This document shows positions 15,006-28,500 of a stretch of DNA of 64,000 nucleotides, piece by piece. Every line of letters begins with the position of its first letter. Position 1 is the first letter of the stretch. The DNA lies in assembly GCF_901709675.1 (NCBI RefSeq), contig NC_051092.1, forward strand, positions 13,638,491 through 13,702,490. Direction: 5' to 3'. Made by a program: the position numbers and the translations under genes. This stretch comes from Syngnathus acus. Its lineage: Eukaryota; Chordata; Actinopteri; Syngnathiformes; Syngnathidae. The notes under the pieces are model-generated. The model was given only the letters and a program-made list of their open reading frames with translations. It made no database searches and was not told the origin of the DNA.

Positions 15006-15605
15006 TTTTGAATGAAATCACGGATGTTCTTTTGGGTTACACGGAGCCCAAAGTCCTGTTCAGCTGACCGGATGCTGATTCAGCTGAATCGGAATCAGTT
15101 GTTAACCGTGCGTTTTGGGCCGACGCGCTAAAAAAATACATGAGCGGTACAAATACGGAAACGATATCGAATGAAGGAGGCGAGACGCTAACGATGACGT
15201 CACTGTGAACTTCAAACATGGCGGTCGACAATAGGACTACATTGCCCACAATTCAAAACGCACGTTATCATGGGGACACGATCAGTTTCTTCAGTATCGT
15301 TTATTTGGAGGACAAAATACAAATCACTGTTTTTATCATGAATCTGATGTTCAACGTGATGTAAACGTGATGCAAATGTTGGCTGGTGCATTATGTGTGT
15401 GAACGCGTATCAAAAACGTTCCAAACTGGGTTTCATTGGCGCGAGCGCCGCGCAACTGCGCGCGACTTTTCAAAGTGGACGAGGACGAGCGAACATCCGG
15501 TTAGCCACTTTTAGCTTTTATAGCTTACGAAGCAAAGTGCTGGGCCAAATGACAACAAATTAAACTAACAACGGGTTAATTAATAATCACGTCCCACCAA
15601 CAAAG
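15006..15605. promoter_or_regulatory. Bidirectional promoter between galk2 and cep152
   Basis: The start codons of galk2 (-) and cep152 (+) are 968 bp apart in opposite orientation. The interval is CpG-rich, notably around 15430-15500. It contains a perfect CRE palindrome TGACGTCA (15195-15202), a YY1-type AAACATGGCGG (15214-15224) and ACTACATTGCCCACAATTC (15236-15254), which matches 15 of 19 positions of the ZNF143-type housekeeping element. A plausible donor for a non-coding cep152 exon 1 (CAAAG|GTATG) lies at 15605/15606. Sites were identified by eye against remembered consensus sequences. Confidence 0.65.
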
Positions 15606-15972
15606 GTATGCGGACACTTTTAAAAATGGTCCGTTTGTATTTTACTTCTCTTTTCTGTAATAGCAAAGGAAGCTAACGTGACTCCGTCGAGGCTGGTTAG
15701 CTTGCCTCGCTGCACTGTAAACAACAATGTGGCGAGCATTTATCAACCATTAACGTCATTTTTAAGAGAGGAATAACCACGTGAAATTCTGTCCACGGGG
15801 TGTGTCTAAAGGTAAGGTAATTGTCTTTTGTATACACTGTTACGCGCAACATTATCCTAATTTCAGGCAACTCTCGTTTTACATCTGATAACCTTACAAT
15901 AAATACAGAGGTATTCATATTCTTGTATTTTCATATTTATGTATATATCTTCCCCGTGCAGCAAAACCCATC

Positions 15973-18900
15973 ATGTCTATAGATTTTGATACTGCTGCTC
16001 TCCAAACCCAGGATGATGAGGAAGAATACGACCAAGATGACCTTGCGAGAAAACAAGAGGTACAACACAGTATTAATATCAATATAATCATTCCATTCAC
16101 CAATATTACAATTGTGAGCTTCAAATATGTGTCTTTGTTTGGATCTATTTGAGGATTAGCATAAAACCTTCACAACGAGGCTGGTATGTAGGGTTGTTGT
16201 TATGACTCATCCCCTCAATATGTTGCTTTGTGTTGCGATTGGCCCTGTTGGCTTCTTCCTGGTGTGTCACTGGATGTAGCCGGCCGCCATGTGGTTAACC
16301 TACTTTCATACTATTACTTGTTTTGTTCACAATGCCACTTAAGAGCAAGCATGAAGAATTATGTTCTCGAAGACTGCAACAAAAAGACTAACTGGATGTT
16401 GTGAATCTATTAATCATCTACTTTTTTATTTTAGCAATGGATCCTACGTTTTATAGATTAACTAGTCAAGTGGAAAATGTTTCCTGCCAGTAAGTGGAAT
16501 GTTTCTGCTCCATTTAGCTTTGCTATATGTTTTGTTCAAACAATGGAGCACATGAGTCGTGCCCGCAGTCGACAGCATGCCATGGACTCTTTGGTTGTTT
16601 TGAAATGTGAAATCAGTTGGGATGCAATGAATTGGATTGGCGCTTGAAGTGGATACATTTTCTTGTGCTAAATGTGCAAATGGGATAATATGGGTCCTTC
16701 GGTTGAGGACACGGTGGAGGATTTACAGACGATTCAACGGTCCTTATGGGAAGTAAGTCCAGCTGGTTTTATTTGAATCGCTGGAATAACGCAAGCATAT
16801 TAAGCCTGTTTCTGACATAAGAAGAATATACTTGTTACTGAGATACAAAGGGGCAAAGCTGGTTAATGTGGAGACAATAATTGAAATTGTTTTTGTCACT
16901 GAAACTGTACTGCTGTTTTATTATGATTTAACAAAGCATATACTTTTACTCAAATATTAGAAGCCCAATTAGGAAGTAGTAATTCCAAAATGAAAGATTT
17001 TATTTCATTTGTAAATATGAAGTGCTACTTCTTGACATCATAATTTGCAGTTTTTATTTTTTTAATACCTATCAAATGGAGACTTCATGCGATTAAACAT
17101 TTTTGACATTGCATATTTTTTGTTCTGTGTTTCTATCCCTTGGTTGCAGCACAAACATGATGACTCACCGCCTTGAGTTTTTTTTTTTTTTTTTTTCCCT
17201 GCAGCTCCACAATCTCCTCGCAAACATGCCAGATGACATGCTGGAGGACAGCAGAGACTCCTCCTGCACAGAGCAGGAATTGATAAATAGAAATGCTGAA
17301 ACCAGGTAACATGCTTGAATGAAATGGCTTTTGCCGAATCTCAGTGTTGTTCCTACTCGAGATGGGATACAAGATTGCTAGTCGATTGATTAATAACCAT
17401 TGATTGTGGAGTTGATTGTTGAGTGCTTTTGGTGTCTCTTTACAGCCCACAGTCCAAATGGACTCAACAGCGGTCAGATCATCCCAGGCCAAATTCTCAT
17501 GAGCAGGCATGTTTTTATGTTTTTGTTATTTTATTATTTATACATACCTGACACCAGTTTTGTCTTTTCATTTCAATTGAAAAATAACCACCAAACTTTC
17601 AATGTCTCATAAAAGAGCTATGAAGAAGACTACGATCATCATGATTTTACTTATGAAGATGGAGGCGTTCAGAGCAATGGTCATTCTCAACCTTCGGCTC
17701 ATATCTGGAACCAGCATTCAGATTCTCAGTTCACCCAGGAAGACTGCACCCAAAACAGCATGGGAACAGAACGATCTTCAGAAGCCAATGGTTTCTCCAC
17801 AGATGATCCATATGAGCTACACCTTCGTGCTAATAACATTGTCAACTGCAACGGAGATGGAACTAGTGACTGTAATAATCCCAGAGTGCAATCTCAGGTA
17901 AGGCTGATTCTTTCTTCTGCCAGAAAAAGCGATTTTACTGGAAATTAATATTGTAATTTTAGCCGCTTTTAAAAAAAAAAAAAAAAAAATAAACCAGAAT
18001 GAAGCAATTAGCCTCTTTGAAGCGCAATAAAATGAATAGATAACTACCTAACTTGACACAAAAGAAGTTTTCATTTAAATATTGCTTTTTCGGTGTTTTC
18101 TTCTTTCGAATCTTAAGCCTGGAGCAGTGGAACGACGTGCGGATGATTACCAGGTCAGCTACAATCCTCACGGCCCTCCACGTCAGATGTTGAGCTCACA
18201 GGCTACACATCAACAGCGTCCATTCGATCAACTACAAAGAGAATTCCTTGACTCAACACAGCGTAAGTCTCAATGTTGTCTGACAATGTCCAGAGGTTGG
18301 GAAACATTTCTCGGCCTATAGCAATTTTTTTTGTATGCTATATGCCTAGTACTTGTAACCAAAGATGCAATTTGAAGTTTCAGCCATTTGAAGTTTCACT
18401 GACTGACGTTCCTTTCTGCTATCTTTTAGAAACTGCTGAGAAAGAGCAGATTACCCAGTTGCAGATATTCAACGTAGCTCTTAAAAGGCAAAATGAGGAC
18501 TTGGAGCAAAAGTTTGAGGATTCAAAGCGCAACACGAGATACCTTGAGCACCAGTTGGCAATTGCTAAAGGTACTTTTCCTTTTCTGTCTTTGATGAAAT
18601 GATGTGGCCCCGAGAGAAGGAAACAACTTAAATCTGATATTACTTGGACCAAAAAAATCCATATCTACAGTCTAGACACTTGTCTGCAATTCACTTTTGA
18701 TTTATTTACGCACAGATCAGAAAAATGACCTTGCCGCGAGTCTTAAGGAATCGACTCGACTCCTGGGGGAGGCCAAAGAGCGGGAGCTTCAAATGCAAAG
18801 CAAACTCAAGACGATGGAGCAGCAAATACAAACCTTGAATGAGCGAGACCAGGAGGTAAGTTGGAAGAGCTCGTACAGTAGCGCGTCAGAAAGCATTGAT

Positions 18901-21900
18901 ATAAAGTTTAATTTCAGAACACAAAGAAGCAGCGGGTGGCCGAGGCCGCTGTTGACACTATGAAGCAGCAGATGTTGGAGCTGTGTCGTTCGGACACGCT
19001 GTCCAAATCACGTAAGCAGCACGACAGAGACCTCGCCGTCATCAAGGAGCAGCATGAGGCCGCGCTCTTGCTTTTACAGCAGCAGCTTGATGCTAAGTCT
19101 CAAGCTATGGAGGAACAGGTTTGGATTTTTACTTCTGGCCTATCTTTTGTCTAATTGCTTTTAAACGTCATGACGATGCTTTTCAGATGGATACTAGTCA
19201 GAAGTTCCGTGAGCAGGTGAAACAGTTGGAGCGGCAACGGGAAGAAGAGCAACTTGAGCGAGCCAGAGTGGTCAATGCTCTCACCCAGAGTCTGGAGAAG
19301 AGTCAGCAACAATGTGCCAAGCTCTTGCAGACGAGTGAGCCAAAGTTGTCTTAAATGTAGACAGCCGTTATTTAGCCAGCTTTTCTTTGGCTTTACTCCG
19401 ATTTTTATTTCTTCTCCAGGTTCTGTGCAAGAAATGAGTCAAATCCAAATCAAACTACAGCAGGCTCAAACGGCCAAGGTTTTAAGTGACAATATGAACA
19501 GAGACCTACAGGTTTGTTATTCGGTTTTGTGTCTCAAAAAGAATCACTTTGTTTCTCATTTTCTTTTTACCCCGTAGGAGGATCTTGCTGACTTGAAGGA
19601 GCAGATCATGCTGTATGAATCTGCTTTAAAACATGGCGTTATTGCATTAGAGCCCAACTGGGACTGCCAGAACCAGCTCTCTGAATCCTGTTTGGCGTTA
19701 GGCTTTAAGAAAACCAATGGTTCTCTCCGCAGGTACTTTTCCAACCAGTTCATTTTTTAATCATGTAATATTCTCTCAAATAATTCTTTTCAAATAACTC
19801 TTTCTGCGTGAACAGCGTGGCCCTGGCCACCCTGTCAGACTCGCAGCTGCCTCAGGATGAAGCTTTGCGCCAACTGCAAGTGGAAATGCAGCGCTGCTTG
19901 GGGAGTTTAAAGAGCAAGAGGCAGAAGATCAGTCACCTGCAGGAGGAGCTTCAACAGAGTCGGGCCCGGGCAGACGAGCTGCAGAACCAATTAGACGAAG
20001 CCAAGCTCAGCTCATCGGTACGCACTATGATGAAAAATCTGACACTGAAATGAATGATCCAAGTTTGACGTAAGCTTGCTTGGCCACAGGTTAGACAATC
20101 CATCCAGGTAAAACATCCAAACTTGACTGCAGAGGACCAGAATGAGTTAGTGAAACTCCAGGAAGACAAAGAACGCTTGCAAGATCAAGTGGAGGTTGGT
20201 CATCAGTCATTTTGCTAAAGGCCCCGTTGTGTTTACTAAATGACAATATGGAGGTTTGCTACTATTGTTGTCTTTCAATTCTAGGGGCTGCAAAGTAAAA
20301 TTGCAGAGCTGCAGCAGAGTGAGGAAAAGGTCCGTTCTGCCAACTCAGAGCTCTGCGTCAAGACGAGAGAGATGATTCAAGAGTTGCACCAGGAGAAGCA
20401 GGCGGCTGCTCAGCAGTAAGACAAACACAAGGGAGCAAATGAAATCTTGACTCTTTTTCATTAACCATGTCCGTCTCTCGATGAAGATCCGAGCGGATTA
20501 ATCAGCAGCACAGGGATGACGTGGTGAAACGAGTCAGGACGGAGCTCATGCTGCAACACAACGATCAGCTTGAACGTCTGACGGCACAACACGAGCGACA
20601 AATCCAAGACCTAAAGTACGTGCCCGTCGGGACATTTTAAGTTTTGAACTAACTGTATTGAAGCAGCTCATTGTGGATTCATTCCTGCCCAGCTCTCAGC
20701 TCTCTGAGGCCAGTGATAAGGTGTTGGCTGTGCAAGAGTGTTACATATCTGTCTGCAAGGAAAAGGAAATCTTGGAGGAAAGCATCAGAAACAAAGCCAC
20801 GGAGGATGCACTGAGGAAAGAAATTGAGGTATACCCAATCAGACATCTTCAATATCAAAATATCAAAATCTGCTGCTCCCTAGAAATTGATTGGTAAAAT
20901 ATATGATGACACTTTCTTGATTTGCTACACCCACACAAAAGAAAAAAGGGGAGAGCAGCACAGATGTGGAGAAACTAAGGACTGAGCTAGAGGTGCAGCA
21001 TCAGGCCTCCATCGCCCAGCTCAAGGCTCTCTGGTCCAAGGAGAAGGAGGCTGAGATCCAGCAGCAGGTGAAATCTCACATAGCCTTGGCCAAGGCTGCT
21101 TGGGATGAAGCGCGACATCAGGTATGACTGTGTATCTCTGGAGGAGCAACTAGCAGCATCATTTTGTTTGCTTCTGATTCTGTGCAGACGGAGAAGACTT
21201 GGGCTCTGAAGCTGGAGGAAGCCAGGCAAGGAAAACAACCCGAGACCTCTGAGGCAACCTGTCAGACAGAGGAGACGGAAGCAAACGCTTTGACCGTCAC
21301 CGTCAAGGAGTTGGACTCCAAACTCTGTGCCCAGAGACAGCAGCTGCAAGCGGAAGCTGACAAAGTCCAACGCCGAGCGGTGGAAGAAGCCAGGAAACAA
21401 GTCCAGATGGAGAATCAGGAGAAACATCTCCACGATTTGGCCAATAAGGTTTGATACTGTAATTAGGATGTCATAACAATTCAGGAATGTGAGACCATGT
21501 GCATTTTTTTTTTAGAGTAAACACAAATGTGTTTGTTACAGGTTGAAGGAGCAGTAACCAGGGCCTATAACCGCTGGATTGAAGATTTGCCTTCATTGCC
21601 GCAATACCAAGCCTTGCTCCAAAGAGAGAAAGAGAAATGGGAAGAGCTGCAAAAACAAGACGTGGAACAAAAGGTAAAGCACATCATTGAGGTAATTACT
21701 GGAAAAATTAACCAACATGTGACATTTATACATTTTATTTACAAGCAAACAGTATTTCATTTTTTTATATGAAAACAGCTCATATTGATGGTGCGATATT
21801 ACCATATTCTCATGGAGAAAAACAAATGCTTCTACTGCTTGTTGGACATGTACCAGGTATCGCAGGCTCTGAGGGCAGCAGAGGCGGAGTGGCGCAAGCA

Positions 21901-24623
21901 GCAACAAGACCAAGGTCAAAGATGTGGTACGACTAAAGAGCAAGAGGTGGTGGTGACTCTCCAGACTCAGCTGGAGCAGTTACGAAGAGAACAAGCCGCA
22001 CTGTTGGAGGCTGAACTTGCCGGAGCCAGAGCAGCCTGGAAAAGAGACAAACAGCAAGAGATCTCCCTTGTCCAAACTCGCAGCGAGCAAATGTACCAAA
22101 CCAAACTCCAGGAGCAGCATAAGAAGCAGGAGATAGCTCTGCTGCAGACCCTGAGGGCCAGAGAGGATGAGTGGAGATATCAGCAGGCTGAGAAGGAACA
22201 AGCCCAGAAGCGACAGATGAGGGAAGATTTCCTCTTGGAGCTTCAAACTGCTCTGGCGGAGGTCCAGACGCAGCTTCTCGGCACTTCCAGGACTGAGCAG
22301 CAGAGTTTCACAGAGCGCGTGAGAGGCCGCGTGTCAGAGGGCGCCGTAACGCACGTGATTCAAACTTGCTGCATAGACATTGTTGACAAAGCTGTGTGCC
22401 AGGCCAAGAAGGAATGGAAGAAAGTATGTTCTTAATTCCATCAGGAGCTAACTGTTTGCCTATCCTGAAACATAGCAATGATCTGGGTGAGCTGCTTTAC
22501 CTTGACGGATTTTTTTTCTCCCTTTCCCACAGATAAGTGAGGCTCAGTTGAGCTGTGTGCTACGAGAAACGCAAGAACAGCACGAAAGAGAAATCAACAA
22601 AATGCAAAGTAGGAAAAAGCCTCATTGCGCTTTGAGTGGATTGAAAATGAAATAAATAAATATCTGCTTTGTGGAGAATTTACATGAAGCTGTAATCTGC
22701 CCTGTATAGGCTCCTTAGCCCAGAGTGGAGGGCAGGTTTGCAGCAGGAAGGATTGCGCAGACACCGCCAGTAAACTGGAGAAGAAAAACCAGGAGCTTCA
22801 GAAGCACTTGGCAAAAGCTTGCCGGCAGTTCCAGCACAGCGTCAGAGAACACAAAACAACCATACAGAAACTCAAAGGTAACGTTTGAACAAATGCGGTT
22901 TGAATATTTCCCGCCGTTCATTGTGTTAATCTCTACTGTTTATTGTAGACGAACACGAGCGCCGATTACAAAAGGCAAATGAGGAGCATCTGCTACAACT
23001 GGAGGAAGCGAAGCGAAGCAAAGAAGATGCTGGGTTTGTGATGTAGCTAAAATTTTCACAACATATAAAAACAAATAGTATATCACTATGAGCATGGCAA
23101 ATATTTAGATACCCAATGTGAGGATTTTTTTTTCTTTCTCTAAAATAAAGAGTGATGTTGCCATTTTCAGGCCTTCAAATCATCAACAAACTCTTCAAGA
23201 GGGCCTGGAAGAAATGAAGCAGCAATACTTGACAATTGTTGAAAAAATAAGAGGTTGGTGATTCTGCCACAAGCAAGACAGAAAGTTGGATGGCAAATTT
23301 CCAAAATGTTATGTTTTGGTCCTTCAGGAGACATGCTGCGTTATCTCCAAGAAAGCCGCGAGCGAGCAGCTGAGATGATCCGCACCGAGGTGCTCCAGGA
23401 GAGGCAGGACACGGCCCGCAAAATGCGACGCTATTACCTGACCTGCCTGCAGGAATTGCTGGAGGACGACGGGAAAACCACGGGGTGAGCAGACACGATT
23501 GCCATCGTGTTTTTGGTTTTTTTGCTAAATCACTGGCCTTCCTTAACACTATGTACTTTAGCAGAAGTGCTGATACTCGTGTTTAAGAAAAAAATATTAC
23601 ACACTTTGAAATATTGAGAATAGTGAGAATCCCATTTTGGCAAAAAAATACTCAAGTACACCTGAAAACTCCACTGAAGTTCAGTAATTTAATAATTTTG
23701 ATGTAATTACTTGCCACCACTGAAGTTAATCAAGCTGACATTAATCTTAATATTTTCAGCAGGGCTGAAAAGAAAATAATGAATGCTGCCAGCAAGTTGG
23801 CGGCCATGGCTAAAGTACTAGAGACACCTGTGAAGAATAAATCTGGAAAGAACCACGCTTTACCAAGTGAGTGTTCTGAAATACATTGTTTTGTTTTTAC
23901 TCTGAATTTTAAGACTGTTTTGTGTTGACAGCTGGCATCACGGTAATGTCCACCACTGGGCCTGCCCCAGCAAGTAAGACAGACTTTTTGAAGAACCCGT
24001 CATCTGGACCACTTGACAAAAGAACGGAGGATAGAACCCACAGGAAAAAGTTGTCGGGTTTGGAGCAAAAAACAACTCGGGCGCGGACTAAACTTGTGAA
24101 CAACCAGGACTCGGCAGATGCGCAACTCTACCCTCACAAAGTGTCCTCTTCATGCTCTGCTCCTTTGAGGAGCAAAAATAGGGAGGCGTACCTGCAGGGT
24201 GGACAACCGGGAAGCCATGCGGACACGCCAAACGAACCCTGTGTCACGCAGGATTTCCCAGTCAGGGATGATAAACGCACTAACTGGAGCCTGAGCAGCA
24301 GTGACTCAGACAGCCACCACCTCCCTCGAGTGTCTTACTCGGGGAGGAAAGTAGAGTCGGTGAAGCCGTTCTCAGTTTCTGCCCCTGACTTCAGCCAGTT
24401 TGATCAGCTCACCCCGGACACGTCTGACTTGACGGTTTATAATGACATCGCCCAAGAGAATTGGACTCAAACCCAAACGTCAGCCCATCAAGGGAAGCTG
24501 AACACAAAGAGGGAGCCCGTACTGGGCTCAGAGGGAGAAAAGCTGAGTGGGCCTCTGTTCTCGGAGTTGAGACGATGTCAGCAGGACAGCGGCTTTGACA
24601 GCCCGTTTAACCAACCAAACTGA
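15973..24623 (+). CDS. cep152: CEP152, centriole duplication scaffold, 27 coding exons
   Basis: CEP152 forms a ring around the proximal centriole, recruits PLK4 and CENPJ, and pairs with CEP63 for centriole duplication. Coding exons: 15973-16059, 17205-17305, 17446-17506, 17616-17897, 18118-18262, 18430-18570, 18716-18855, 18918-19118, 19187-19334, 19420-19511, 19578-19732, 19816-20017, 20090-20194, 20285-20415, 20487-20615, 20693-20828, 20942-21121, 21188-21448, 21542-21673, 21857-22423, 22533-22608, 22710-22877, 22949-23033, 23171-23253, 23328-23484, 23760-23866, 23932-24623. These give 4764 nt, about 1587 aa (human 1654-1710). The N-terminus is acidic, as in the PLK4-binding region. Most of residues 200-1300 is Gln/Glu-rich coiled coil. 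The conserved late block [20 protein letters not shown] is in exon 25 and the end is [10 protein letters not shown]. The third coding intron appears to use a GC donor, and the exon at 23760 has a tandem NAGNAG acceptor. Confidence 0.95.
23651..23723. repeat. Dispersed repeat fragment (copy 2) in a cep152 intron
   Basis: This shares ordered words with 1570-1628 (ACCTGAAAACT, CAGTAAT, TTACTTGCCACCACTG), with a short insertion in the middle. It lies in the intron before the exon at 23760, only about 35 bp from its acceptor. Confidence 0.45.
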
Positions 24624-24894
24624 CAGTGACAAAATGTGTCCAAAGGAAAACGCTGTTGAGCTTCTACATTTCAATTCAAAACCAGGTTTTCAGAAAGTGG
24701 CTATAAGTGTTTATATCATTGAGCTTTTTTTATTTTCACTCAATGTTTCGACAGGTCAAAATTTGCACACCAACTTATATTTATGGATGTCTCTTGCAAT
24801 AACAGAAATTCCACTCATTGCTCTTTTCAAATCTACTGTACATTTTTTTTATATAAGAGATTGTTGTTTTAAAGTATTTTTTATATTTTCTTTT

Positions 24895-24900
24895 AATAAA
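24895..24900 (+). other. cep152: Polyadenylation signal of cep152
   Basis: AATAAA lies 272 nt past the cep152 stop codon in an AT-rich 3' UTR. Confidence 0.7.
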
Positions 24901-25527
24901 CAAATGAACTGGTTTACACAAAGATAATGATTTCAAAATTGTGCAAAAAAAAATATAAAGATCTCTAAACTAATCATACAACTGCCGCCTAATAATGGGG
25001 GGAGATAAAACAGGAGAGCTAGGAAGATGCATTTGTAGTTGATAATCAAAATCTAAGCGATGACAATACCAACTATATATATCATCCATCTTCTATACCG
25101 CTTGTCCCCATATTTGTACAAAATAATCAAAATGGTTTGGATTCTGAAAGACAGACACAATACAGTAGGCGTATTTTACGCGGATGCAGAAGCCAATCAT
25201 ATTGCAGCGTTTAGTTAAGTATGTTTTAAGATAAAATAAAAGTTCAGAGTCACTGCACTGAATAGTGGAGCGGGCAGTAAGTAAAAAAGCAAACAAGCGC
25301 AAAAGTTTTAAACTGCACCATCACGTTGTGGAAAAAATGTCACATGACAGGTAATTTACTGGCAATCATTGACTTGGTGGATTCCTGTGAAATCTGAGCG
25401 CTGTTGTGGGCTTGACTTTCCTCCACCCACATCTCTGGAGCGACCCTGCCCACGATATGCTGCCGATTGTGCAATTTTTTTTTTTACTAAGTCTAAATGC
25501 AGATTGTGCTCCACAGACGAAGAAAAA
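24901..25527. other. Intergenic DNA between cep152 and slc27a2 copy 1
   Basis: No exon was seen. At 25080-25110 a fragment reading CATCCATCTTCTATACCGCT resembles the reverse complement of the 3' end of a ubiquitous fish repeat that ends in copies of GGATGGAT. The region just before 25528 should hold the promoter and 5' UTR of the first slc27a2 gene, but no clear core element was found. Confidence 0.45.
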
Positions 25528-28500
25528 ATGCTCTTGTGGTTGGTCCTCGCAGCCTTTGCGGTTGGCCTATTTTTTCGCTTCCCTTACTTCTACCAGGATG
25601 TCAAATTTATCGTGACAAGTCTGCGATTACAACGCAAAGTTTTGCACTACACACAGACCAACTACACTCTCGTGGACCGTTTTTTGGAGCGAGCGAAGAA
25701 GCATCCGCACAAGCCGCTCCTCCTCTTCAAAGATGAGACGTTCACGTACCAGGAGGCCGACCGACTCAGCACCCAGGCCGCCAGGTTGCTGCTGCAAAGT
25801 GGTCAAGTTAAGCCAGGCGACACGGTGACTTTGTTCGTGGCCAATGAGCCCATGTTCGTGTGGCTCTGGTTGGCTCTGTTCAAGCTTGGATGTTCGGTGG
25901 CGCTCCTCAACACCAACATCAGGTCCAAGTCTCTGCTGCATTGCTTCAAATGCAGCGGCGCTCAAGTTCTGCTGGTGGCTCAAGGTGAAGTGTCTATCGA
26001 GAAAAATTCACATTGTGCGATAGGACAAGCGCTCCACGATGGAATTGTTAATAATTTGGAATAATGAAAAAATCAAGAAAAATCCCCTTCTTCCCGGGCT
26101 AGATCAAATTGAGGACTAAAATTAAAATAAGTAAAAAAATAAATGGTAAGAAAAACAATTATATAAAACTATTTTTGACATAATAAATTGAAATATATAT
26201 AACAATATTTAATAGTATTTACCTATATTATGTTTATTATATTTATTTGTTGTGTTTATTTTCACTTTTACAGAAAATCACTGTCATTGCAAATTTCGGC
26301 ATTCAAGTTTTTAACTAGTGGGGTAAAACCAATGCTTTCCAATTTAACCACAAATGAATTTGTCGTATTCAAATAACCTGTCTGTCATTACGAATATTAA
26401 GATAATTCCTTAATCCCGTTTAAGTGCTCATATTTACATACTGTAAATTCATACATCTGTAAATAGTTCCACAGATGTTTACTGTTGTGAGGTTACAACT
26501 GCTGCGCAAATAAATGTGTTTGCGTAAGAATACGCCGTCACCCGGCAAAGGTTCATAATTAGGTAAATAGTCCCATGTTTCCTTCCAATCATCAGGATTT
26601 TCTGGTTGTCTGATTTCATAATCAAATTAACTGGAACATGGAAAGCTGTCCATGTTCAGCACTCTTACAGGCCACAAATCAATAATTTTTGGGCAATATT
26701 TAACAAATAACATTGTGCAAAACAAAACCAAGGTTCTTACTTGGAAGTTTTGCGCTTTGCTCCCCCTACAGAAATGAGTAACCTTAAATGCTGAGTAGTT
26801 CAAACAAACAGGATGCGTTATGTAATCGGACAATGGCTGACAACATTTGAAATAGGCCCCAATAGATTTAGGGAAAAACTTGAATACTTGTGTTCAGACT
26901 TGCAGGCTGCCGTGATGGAGGTTCTCCCAGAGCTTCTGGAGCAACAGGTGAAGGTGTTCTTCTTGGGGAACACACAAACAAATTCAGACATGCACGGCTT
27001 CGCAGACAAGATGACAAATATGTCCTGTGAACCCCTCGCCAAAGATTTAAGATCGCATTTGAACATGCACAGTCCTGCCTTCTATGTGTATACATCAGGG
27101 ACGACAGGTGAGCCACATTGGATTGTTGACTTTGCAAAATGGCTTCTTCACTTCCCTCTTCTTTTGAACAGGTCTTCCTAAGGCAGCTGTGCTAACTCAC
27201 AACAAACTGTGGCGCATGGCTATGGTTCTGAGCTCATGCAACTTGAAATCAGATGATGTGCTATATATCAGCCTCCCTCTCTACCACACATCAGGACTTG
27301 TTGGATTCGCGGGTGCCATTGAGTTAGGTATGTGTCACCGGTCAATCACAGGAGTGACACTTGGGCCTTGAGGGGTTAATAAATGCAGTCAAACAGTCTT
27401 GTCACAATATTCACTAGTGTTACTGTACTTAGTTGAATGTGTTCTTTTGTATTCAGGTATCACAGTTGCGCTAAAGAGTAAATTCTCTTCATCTCAGTTC
27501 TGGGATGACTGCAGGAAATACAACGTGACTGCCATACAGTATATTGGTGAAGTTATGCGGTTTCTATGTAACACACCAAAAGTAGGCATCAGATTTTATC
27601 TCTCACTTAAGTTTAAATATGAGAAATATATGAATTAACCAAGGCGCAATATTTCTTTATTCTCCCGATAGAAACCCAACGACCGAATCCACAATGTAAG
27701 ACTTGCGATCGGCAATGGCATCCGAGCCAACGTTTGGAGAGATTTTTTAAACCGCTTTGGAAACATTCAAATCCTGGAGCTTTACGGAGCAACGGAGGGT
27801 AACATTATTTTCATGAATTACTGCGGAAAGATCGGCGCTGTGGGACGAGCCAACTTCTTGTTTCGAGTAAGTCTGAACTTCATTTGGTGCTTTTTCTTTA
27901 GCTCTTAATCAATCAGCTCTATCGTTTGTCTTGCAGTGGCGTTATCCCTTTGCACTGATCAAATATGATGTGGAAGAGGAGCAACCTCTGAGGGATTCAT
28001 CGGGTCTCTGCATCCAGGTTCCTGAAGGTGGGTCACTCCCACAGCAATTACCAGAAAATTGACTCTGGTGGTTAGAGAAACCCATTTCCTTTTGATTGTA
28101 TAAAAGTATTATTTATCAGTACTTGAGTTTTTTTTTTTGACTAGGTGAGCCTGGCCTTCTGGTGTCTAAGATATCTGCAAACACGCCATTCTTGGGCTAC
28201 GCAAGAGACCTGCAGCAGACCGAGAAGAAGAAGCTGCACGACGTCTTAAAGAAAGGCGATGTCTACTTTAACACCGGCGACTTGATGCTCTTCGACAAAG
28301 ACGGCTTCATTTACTTTCAAGACCGCATCGGCGACACTTTCAGGTGAGGTTCTTCTTTTTTCTTTTCTTCGTTTGAGCTGAGTATGACGTGTGTGTGTGT
28401 TTTTTTAAACAGGTGGAAGGGAGAGAACGTGTCCACTAATGAAGTGGCTGATGTCATCACTCAGGCTGACTGCATCACTGAGGCCACCGTGTATGGTGTG

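Noticed and set aside
21785-21856. Upstream extension of the large cep152 exon
   Set aside because: The frame is open, but an acceptor at 21855-21856 gives the expected phase and the alignment with CEP152 begins there.
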